Position numbers and translations under genes: made by a program. A stretch of DNA of 64,000 bases from Lepus europaeus (taxonomy: Eukaryota > Chordata > Mammalia > Lagomorpha > Leporidae): assembly GCF_033115175.1 (NCBI RefSeq), contig NC_084838.1:61844468-61908467 (forward strand). Reading direction: 5' to 3'. Shown here piece by piece: positions 57,157 through 64,000 of this stretch (position 1 is its first letter; each line of letters opens with the position of its first letter). Below the pieces are notes generated by a model. It worked only from the letters and a program-made list of their open reading frames with translations, made no database searches and was not told the origin of the DNA.

Positions 57157-57478
57157 AGGGACTGGATCTGTGGCTTAGTGGGCTAAGCCTCCACCTATGG
57201 TGCCAGCATCCATATGGGTGCCAGCTCAAGTTCCTTTTGCTCCTCTTCTGATCTGGCTCTCAGCTATGGCCTGGGAAAACAGTAGAAGATGGCCCAAGTG
57301 CTTGGGCCCTGCACCCACTTGGGAGACCAAAAAGAAGCTCCTGGCTCCTGGCTTTGGATTGGCTCAGTTCTGGACATTGTGGCCATTTGGGGACTGAAGC
57401 AGTGGAAAGAAGACCTCTCTCTCTGTCTCTCCCTCTCTCTGTAGCTTTACCTCTCAAGTAAATAAATAAAATATTTAA
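57157..57478 (+). mobile_element. CSINE, type B
   Basis: 'GGGACTGGATCTGTGGCTTA', 'GGGCTAAGCCTCCACCTATG', 'AGATGGCCCAAGTGCTTGGG', 'TCAAGTAAATAAATAAAATA', then a CAACAACAA-rich tail. Confidence 0.92.
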
Positions 57479-58791
57479 AGCAAAACAACAACAAAAAAAA
57501 ACCACTAAAGGATATGTATTGGTTCATACAAATATAATGAAAAGAGATGGAGTTTGTTTCAGGTAAGGTATGATCCAAATGACTCAGTAGCATTCTAGAA
57601 AAATTATCTCCTTAACCACTTATTTTATTTTATTTTATTGTTTTGCCACATCAAGGGAGGAGTACTTCCTAAAATGATACTGTGCAACTTGAAAAAATTA
57701 TTTTCCTTATACTTACCGTTCCTCGATTTTAAAAATTTATTTATCTATTTATTTATTTTTGGCCAGCATAGGCTCTGTGAGTATGCAAGATGGAGAAGAA
57801 ATATCTTGTAGGAGAAATATTCAAAAGTGTGATAGCAGCTTGCATAAACTCAAGACAAAGATTCTGGAACAGCATTTAGATATGCATTTCCCCCCAAAAT
57901 TAACCTAATCCAAATGCTGCCTTTCCTAGAATTTTTATACTGCAACAGAATTTGTGGATCTGAAAGCCAATGTCTTCAAGATCAGAAGACCATGACCTCC
58001 AAATGCCCTTTCTGTTATCCCTAGAGAGATGAGACCCAATCAGGCACATTGTCAGGTTCAGAGCCTCTATCCCTCTATAAACAGTTTGTAACATGAAGAG
58101 AGACAGATTACTCTTCATGTCTTCAAAGGAGAAGTAATCTTGCATTTTTCTCATGCCTGGGATTCTCTCAGCCATTCTCTCCTCCGAATGGCTCTCTCAA
58201 AGACACACATATCTATTATCCTCTTTTCTCCCATCTTCATTATTTTTTTAAAATTTTTTCTGCTTTCTATGGAGAAAAACGTTAAAAATAATTTTAAATA
58301 GTCTTTGAAAAAAAATACAACATTGAACAAACTGGAAAAGGATATCTAAACCTGTTTCTTGTCATTGAGAAAACAGGAGGCAATTGAAATCATAGAGCTA
58401 ATCAGCCAGAAGACAGAATATACATCTTTATGCAACCTATAAAACTAGTAGTGCACATTTGTTATAAATCAGATAGCTCTCAAGCAGATGGCAACCCAAG
58501 TATGCCATCTAGTCTGCTCTAAGTTGAACATTATTAAAAAGAGGAATAATTGGTTAAAGGTGATAGAAGTAGTCCAGGGTCCCACAATTCTAGAATTCCC
58601 CTGACCGCTTGGTACTTGGGATAGGATTATGTTCACACAGAGCACTGCTCTGGAGTCTTGCAGCAACACCAACCAGTGAGGGTTCTCATATACACTTAGG
58701 CTACCCATGTTAGGAGAGCACAATGAAGACTCTGTGCTGTGTGATGGGGGCAAGGGGCCTCTGTATTTTCATGTACCAAAATTCAATTTGT
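57479..58791. other. Unique AT-rich DNA
   Basis: TTTTATTTTATTTTATT at 57622-57640 and a short TTTATTTATCTATTTATT stretch at about 57736-57758, followed by GGCCAGC, possibly the two ends of a nearly deleted SINE. No exon recognised. Confidence 0.4.
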
Positions 58792-59139
58792 TGGTCCAGC
58801 GCTGTGGTATAGTGGGTAAAGCTACCTCCAGTAGCGCCAGCATCCCATATGGGCAATAGTCATGGCCCAGCTGCACCACTTCTGATCCAGCTTCCTGTTA
58901 ATGTGCCTGGGAAAGCAGTGGAAGATGGCCCAAGTTCTTGGACCTGTGCATCCATGTAGGAGACCTGGAAGAAGCTCCTGGCTTCAGGCCATCCCTTATC
59001 CCACCATTGTGGCCATATGGGGAGGGAACCAGCGGATGGAAGCTATCTCTCTCTCTCTGTAACTCTGTCTGGCCCCCTCACCCCCCAACCCCACAACTCT
59101 GCCTTTCAAGTGAATAGATACATCTTAAAAAAAAAAAAA
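58792..59139 (+). mobile_element. CSINE, type B
   Basis: 'TGGTCCAGCGCTGTGGTATA', 'GTGGGTAAAGCTACCTCCAG', 'GCATCCCATATGGGCAATAG', 'CTTTCAAGTGAATAGATACA', A-tail. Confidence 0.92.
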
Positions 59140-59356
59140 TTCCAGGATCTTTCAGCAGACATGAAAGTCTCTGAGTGGATAACCTAGACCTTTCATCATT
59201 TTGAATTACAGAAGAGCCATATGTAAAATAATATCATACATTGCTACTTCAAAATATTCATGGACAATGGAACTAAAAGATGTTTATATTGATGCCAATT
59301 TTTTTTCAAAATCCATACATAGACTTTTTAAATATACATTGTGAAATTTTTACATT

Positions 59357-59419
59357 GATTTTTTTTTATTTATTGAAAAGGCAGAAGTACAGAGAGAGGA
59401 GGAAGAGCAAGGGTGGTGT

Positions 59420-59460
<41 letters not shown>

Positions 59461-59682
59461 TCCATCTGTTGGTTCATTCCCCAAAGCTGAGGGCCAGGAG
59501 CTTCTTCTGGGTCTCCCACATGGGTGTAGGAGCCCAAGGACTTGGGCCGCTTTCTGCTGCTTTTTCAGGAAAATTAACAAGGAGCTGGATAGGAAGAGGA
59601 ACTGCTTGGTCTTGAACCAGTTCCCATTTGAGATGTCAGTGCTGCAGGTGGAGGCTTCACCTGCTATGCCATAGTGCTGGCC
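59357..59682 (-). mobile_element. CSINE, type B, with (GA)n expansion
   Basis: T-run, 'ATTGAAAAGGCAGAAGTACA', a GA run of sixteen or more units at about 59425-59457, 'CTCCCACATGGGTGTAGGAG', 'ATGCCATAGTGCTGGCC'. The middle is shortened. Confidence 0.9.
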
Positions 59683-60720
59683 TTGTTTGTGAACTTTTTG
59701 AAGATCCCTGGTGTACTTAATGTTGTATTTGCTAAATTATAATGAAAATAATTTAAATCCATCCTAGAAGTCCCCGAGATATTTTCTCTTATAAAATCTT
59801 CTGACATTACTCAAATTTCAGAAAAACAAATTGCTGTGGAGAATATTTCACTGAAGATCAAACTGGAGTACAGATAATATCCCTAATGACTCCCTTTTCA
59901 GATTGTAGACTGTGATCAACATGAAAGTGAATTACTAACCTCTATATATAGAATGAGCTTCAATCCACCCCATGGAGAAAAGCACTTCCATTCTATCTGC
60001 TTTATGCTGTGGCTTTATCTGTAAGATTTAATTCAACATCTTTCTCCTTTGGCCAGTGCACTACACCTTGCTGTTTGTTACATCTAGAAGATCTTGGGGT
60101 TTCAGAATTAGAACAAGTAGAAGAGAATAGAGCAATTACTACATGAGTTAATGTCCAAGGAGACACTTTTGAATGGAATCATTCCCAAGGACAGAATAGT
60201 TTTATGGAAGAGCTAAACTATGAAACCTGTCTTTTTGTCCTCTGATATAGTACTACTTAAAGAAGTCACGGAGGATTTGCTCTGGGACCTAACTTCAGAA
60301 CAATAGCACCCTTTAAGCCATGATAGAATGCTTTGTTTTAATCTCTTACGCTTACAATAAACTAGGGAATTGAATTCCTTAATCTTGATTCTCCAATTCA
60401 TTCTATGAGCTCTTTACTTTTGGTTCAATTATAACAAATCTCACTTTAACTTCTAGGACTAAAAGATTACCTTCAGTAACTAATTATGGAATTCTTCTTC
60501 TCCTCCATTTCTCCTAGCAGCTAACCTATCACGAACTTATTTCATTTTCTTTGGAAAATGACCGGACTCAAAACCTGACAAATCAAAGTGCTTTGCTGTT
60601 TAAAGAAGAGGAGGCCTTAGGAATTTATAAACAATAAGAAAATCTTCTCCAAACTAGATGACTCAAAAGCTGTATGAGTAAACTGTTTGTTCTTGAATTC
60701 ACAGATTCATCCTATGTAAC
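59683..60720. other. Unique AT-rich DNA
   Basis: Nothing recognised. Confidence 0.4.
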
Positions 60721-60880
60721 TTGAGTACCAACCAGATATGAAACATTTTGCTAGGCTCTGAGGATCAGAGTGATATGGTTCCCATCCTCAGGGAGCATAT
60801 GGTTTAAGTGGGAAGACAGACATTGCATAGGTAGTTACAAAACTAAATACGTAGTTACAAAGTAGAATAAATACTGAGAA
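60721..60880 (+). repeat. L2-like relic
   Basis: 'TTTTGCTAGGCTCTGAGGAT', 'GGTTCCCATCCTCAGGGAGC' and 'TTTAAGTGGGAAGACAGACA' follow the L2 3' order (gtgctaggcgctggggat, ccctgccctcatggagct, gggggagacagaca). Confidence 0.65.
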
Positions 60881-62087
60881 ACAAAGATACAAGGAACAAT
60901 GACAATGCATCACAATAGGTTTATCTTAATTTGTAGGAGTCATGAAGTAAAATCCATGACAGTAACACTCACTGAAACACTTACACTGTGGAACATGATG
61001 AGAAGTCTGCAGAAATATCAGTTTCATTCTGAATATCCTAGGCTTCAGAAAAACAAACAACATAGTCAAACAGACATTTGGATATATGAATTCTGAACTG
61101 AAGATACAAATTTAATAATCCTTGGCCATTAGATGATAAGCTAGATGTGGAAATGGCCTTAAACATATAGATAGTTTTTTTTTTTTTTTTTTTTTTTTTT
61201 AAGGAAAGAGGACCCAAAACGGAGTCTTGGGAATTGGAGAGAAGTTCATTTGACAGAAAAGATTGAGGAGAAGCCTTTTGATAGATGCAGATCAACTTGG
61301 AAACTAATGAAGCATAATATTCTGGGTATTTCTTTTGCTGGTAGGAGCTCTAGCAATTTTTTAGATGGTCTTGTGTTTTACAGTTTTTAAAAGAAAAAAA
61401 ATTACATAAGCTTCAGGGCCCACATATCTGCCCCTCTTAAGAAAAAGGAGAAAAACTAAGACAGTGCGACTGCTAGGAATTACCATCATGATGGGTTACA
61501 GAGGACTCTACGCCAAGACAATGCAGAAGCTCCAAATGCACCTGAGACGAAGGAAACGAAGTGAGAGAAATGTGTAAGTTGGGCTGAGGGCATAGAAGGC
61601 CTCCCTAGAGAAACCAGGATCTAGTCAGCTGACACATTAGAAAAATTATCTGAAGGAAAAGGGGAGAAGGCTGGTGGCTGGGGAGAGATGTGCCGTGGAG
61701 GAGGCTTCTTTCCCTCCCTCCGACCCACCCCTTTCCTTCTTTTCCTTCCTTTCCTTAGATGGAGAAACCTGAGTGTGCTCATGAAAAGGTTACAAGAAGA
61801 CAAAGATGTGCTGAATACGAGGGAGGGAACAGACAAGCTTTCCCTCCCTTGGAACCCGACTGTTCATTTCTCAGGGAGGGAGAGGAGATGGATACCTATA
61901 GATGCTGAGAACACAGTCAGTAACTTAGTTCCCTGGCAGGCCTCTACGACACTGATTCCTATCTGTGAGCACACAGGTGGGGAGCATTCTCTCCACCCAG
62001 GCTACTGCCGTGCTTACTTTATTCAACTCTCATTAGCAGACACATTATTCATTTTGATGCTTTCCAAAAATATCTATCTGAGTGCTT
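60881..62087. other. Unique DNA with a long poly(T)
   Basis: Poly(T) of 26 at 61175-61200 without a recognisable SINE beside it. A CT-rich stretch at about 61708-61758. The 133-codon frame at 61688-62089 is partly low-complexity and unrecognised. Confidence 0.4.
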
Positions 62088-62099
62088 AAATCCATTTCC
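62088..62099. repeat. 12-bp TSD, left
   Basis: AAATCCATTTCC, identical to 62434-62445. Confidence 0.9.
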
Positions 62100-62433
62100 T
62101 GGGCTGGCACTGTGGCACAGTGGGTTAATGCCCTGGCCTGAAGCGCTGCCATCCCATATGGGCTCTGGTTCGAGACCCGGCTGCTCCACTTCCGATTCAG
62201 CTCCCTGCTATGGCCTGGGAAAGCACTGGAGGATGGCCCCAGTCCTTGGGGCCCCTGCACCCACGTGGGAGAGCTGGAGGAAGCTCTTGGCTCCTGGTTT
62301 CAAATCGGCACAGCTGCGGCCATTGCGGCCATCTGGGGAGTGGACCAGCGGATGGAAGACCTCTCTCTCTCTCTCTCTGCCTCTCCTCTGTGTGTAACTC
62401 TGACTTTCAAATAAATAAATAAATCTTTTTTAA
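62100..62433 (+). mobile_element. CSINE, type B, near full length with TSD
   Basis: 'TGGGCTGGCACTGTGGCACA', 'GTGGGTTAATGCCCTGGCCT', 'GGCTCTGGTTCGAGACCCGG', 'AAATAAATAAATAAATCTTT'. The best-preserved type B copy in the window. Confidence 0.95.
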
Positions 62434-62445
62434 AAATCCATTTCC
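62434..62445. repeat. 12-bp TSD, right
   Basis: Perfect copy of 62088-62099. Confidence 0.9.
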
Positions 62446-62882
62446 CTCTGAAATCTTGTATATCTTACAAACTTAGTTTCCCCTTAAATATTTGATGTTA
62501 GAGAAATGCAAATTGATTTTTAGTAGGCATACAAAAGATAATCTGATAAAGAAAATTACAAGGTTTACAGAGAATATTTAAAAGAAATTCTTTCAAATAT
62601 TTTATGTTGAACTTTTGAGTATCTTCTGATGGTATACTTTAACATTAGACATATGGAATGAAAAAGGAAGCAATTTTCCTTTGCACACACACACACACAC
62701 AATTACAGAGCTCCCAAATTGAGAATTTCTGAAAGACAAGACATTATTAAAAGGCACAAAATAGAAATGAATTATCTGCTCTTCCTGGCACCAGTGACTG
62801 TGAACCCTGTGTGTTCACCATTTTTGAGCTGTTATTGGATCATCAAACTAAGAATACACACTGATGCACTAAAAGTTACTCT
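62446..62882. other. Unique DNA with (CA)9
   Basis: CA dinucleotide run at 62684-62701; otherwise nothing recognised. Confidence 0.6.
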
Positions 62883-63175
62883 TGGCTAATCCTCCGCCTG
62901 CGGCGCTGGCACCCGGGGTTCTAGTCCCGGTGGGGCACCAGATTCTGTCCCAGCTGCTCCTATTCCTGTCCAGCTCTCTGCTGTGGCCCGGGAGTGCAGT
63001 GGAGGATGGCCCAAGTCCTTGGGCCCTGCACCTGAGCAAGCACCTGGCTCCTGGCTTCAGATCGGCACAGCGCCGGCCGTAGCGGTCATTTGGGGGGTGA
63101 ACCAAGGGAAGGAACACCTTTCTGTCTCTCTCTCACTGTCTAACTTTTCCTGTCAAAAAAAGAAAAAAAAAAAAA
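62883..63175 (+). mobile_element. CSINE, type A, head-truncated
   Basis: Begins at 'TTGGCTAATCCTCCGCCTGC', lacking the first ~20 nt of the head. Then 'CGGCGCTGGCACCCGGGGTT', 'GCCGGCCGTAGCGGTCATTT' and 'TTTTCCTGTCAAAAAAAG'. It is the last repeat before the CpG island. Confidence 0.93.
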
Positions 63176-63186
63176 AAGAAAAAAGA

Positions 63187-63480
63187 AAGTGAGATTACTC
63201 CTCTGGTGCTCGTTAAGGAGCGGTGCCACTTCAGCCGCCCTGCAGAAGGCACTTCCAGGGCAGTGCATATAACAACAGTGCTTTCAAAAACTACACCTAG
63301 AGGCTACTAGTGCCCACAAGTTGCCAGATTCAGCAAACACAAACAAGATTCTCAGCTACAATCGAACTTCAGATGAACAAGTACCTTTTTTTTAGTGTAA
63401 GTATATCCCAAACATTGCCTAGGTCATATTTATACTAAGAAAATCACTATTTTTTTTTTAATTCTAATTATCCACTAACT
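63187..63480. other. Unique DNA upstream of the CpG island
   Basis: No repeat. 'TGCATATAACAACAG' and a T9 run near 63451 are the only simple features. Confidence 0.45.
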
Positions 63481-63586
63481 GGGCGCCCCGTTTCTTCTGA
63501 CAGCCTCGCAGAGCGCGCATCCTCTGGCCGCCCGGGAGCTGGTTTAAAACCCAGGACCAGCGGGCTGGGCCGCGCCGCGCCCACCG

Positions 63587-63591
63587 ATTGG
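63587..63591 (-). promoter_or_regulatory. Inverted CCAAT box (NF-Y type)
   Basis: ATTGG in the context CACCGATTGGCTGAGG, the typical flanking of NF-Y sites. It lies about 100-200 bp upstream of the likely start region. Confidence 0.6.
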
Positions 63592-63672
63592 CTGAGGCCG
63601 CCCGCCGCCCCGCCGGTCGCCGGCGTCACCGCAGCCCCGGCAGCCCGGGTCGGCGCAAGTGCGGCGCGCGCC

Positions 63673-63692
63673 GGGGGAGGGGGCGCGGCGGA
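63673..63692 (+). promoter_or_regulatory. GC-box cluster (Sp1/KLF type)
   Basis: GGGGGAGGGGGCGCGGCGG contains GGGGCG and a G-run that could bind Sp1-family factors or form a G-quadruplex. Confidence 0.55.
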
Positions 63693-63762
63693 GCGGCGGA
63701 GCGCGAGGCTGGCGTCTGGCCGCCGGCGGCCGGCCGCGCGGGATTAAGTGTCTCGGTCACGC

Positions 63763-63795
63763 GTGAGTGTGTGTGTGGGTGTGTGCGCGCGCGCG
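63763..63795. repeat. (GT)n(GC)n alternating tract in the CpG island
   Basis: GTGAGTGTGTGTGTGGGTGT followed by GTGCGCGCGCGCG: long alternating purine-pyrimidine sequence, the classic Z-DNA-prone type, next to the probable transcription start. Confidence 0.85.
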
Positions 63796-64000
63796 TCTAT
63801 CCCGAAGCTCCTCGCCGGGCCGTTACTTACGAGGAGACGAGCGCGTGCGTGGGCGAGGCGAGCCAGCCCGAGTGCCCGGTGATCCCGGCTTCCCCAGCCC
63901 TCCGCCCCTCTCGCGTCCGCCGCGAGCCGGGTAAGCGGCGCCGAGGACCCGGCCGGAAGGCCGCAGCGCGCCCCCGCGTCTGCGCGCGCCCCGCCGGGAA

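Larger units (their letters stand above)
63481..64000. promoter_or_regulatory. CpG island: promoter and first-exon region of an unnamed gene
   Basis: Composition changes sharply at about 63480 from AT-rich to very GC- and CpG-rich, and the island continues past the window end. Seen inside: an inverted CCAAT box (ATTGG, 63587-63591), several GC boxes (for example GGGGCG at 63680-63685 and CCGCCC runs at 63599-63612), and an alternating GT/GC tract (63763-63795). Splice donors fit either strand: GTAAGC at 63931 (plus) and GTAAGT reading from 63830 (minus). No ATG occurs on the plus strand from 63700 to 64000, so a plus-strand first exon here would be non-coding. The gene is not identifiable from this part alone. 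Confidence 0.88.

Noticed and set aside
61175..61200. Poly(T) as the tail of a processed pseudogene
   Set aside because: Sequence to the right shows no recognisable coding similarity and no TSD was found; left as a bare homopolymer.
61688..62089. 133-codon plus-strand frame
   Set aside because: Starts in a CT-rich low-complexity stretch; no recognisable protein family.
62100..62170. tRNA gene in a SINE head
   Set aside because: tRNA-like A- and B-box sequences belong to the CSINE head; no cloverleaf with anticodon arm and acceptor pairing is preserved.
1..64000. CRISPR arrays, bacterial operons, insertion sequences
   Set aside because: No spaced direct repeats of that type and no dense gene layout; all repeats are mammalian retroelements or microsatellites.

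Overview
This is a non-coding window from a mammalian nuclear genome, almost certainly a lagomorph (rabbit or a close relative). The diagnosis rests on about 35 copies of the tRNA-derived lagomorph C-repeat SINE (CSINE), plus LINE-1 copies that share one long 3' UTR, on an AT-rich background. I found no complete protein-coding exon. Open reading frames of 60-170 codons are almost all SINE or LINE sequence read in one frame or another.

The CSINEs fall into three groups by eye. (A) The youngest-looking have a 'GGCTAATCCTCC' head and end 'CTGCCTGTC' plus pure poly(A). (B) Intermediate copies have a 'GGGTTAA' head and end in (AAAT)n and 'AAATCTT'. (C) Older, diverged copies carry 'CACATTAGCAGGAAGCTGG'. 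Many A and B copies still show target-site duplications (TSDs).

Layout. 1-500: a tiny U2 snRNA retropseudogene and a SINE. 0.5-9.3 kb: mostly unique AT-rich DNA with MIR/L2-like relics and an LTR-like relic. 9.3-13 kb: nested SINEs, a SINE with a 17-bp TSD and a 5'-truncated L1. 13-21 kb: unique DNA, six SINEs including five between 15.9 and 19.6 kb, and a MER5-like MITE. 21-24 kb: an L1 insertion with two overlapping 3' UTR copies, and SINEs. 24.3-28.8 kb: an old MaLR-like LTR interrupted first by a SINE, then by a 3.4-kb L1 joined to another SINE inside one TSD pair. 28.8-37 kb: an old L1 relic, a MaLR-like LTR and unique DNA. 37-38.6 kb: four SINEs packed end to end, including a large inverted pair. 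39.6-40.7 kb: MaLR-like relics split by an LTR-like segment. 42-45 kb: a GC-rich repeat present as two inverted copies. 45-63 kb: unique DNA, SINEs, and a 117-bp tandem duplication near 55.1 kb. 63.48 kb to the end: a strong CpG island with CCAAT and GC boxes, which is the promoter and first-exon region of a gene that runs out of the window or, on the other strand, back through it.

Nothing here forms a cooperating gene set. The biology is a layered record of L1-driven retrotransposition upstream of, or within the first intron of, one CpG-island gene that cannot be named from this sequence. All identities are from reading the sequence; no database search was run.
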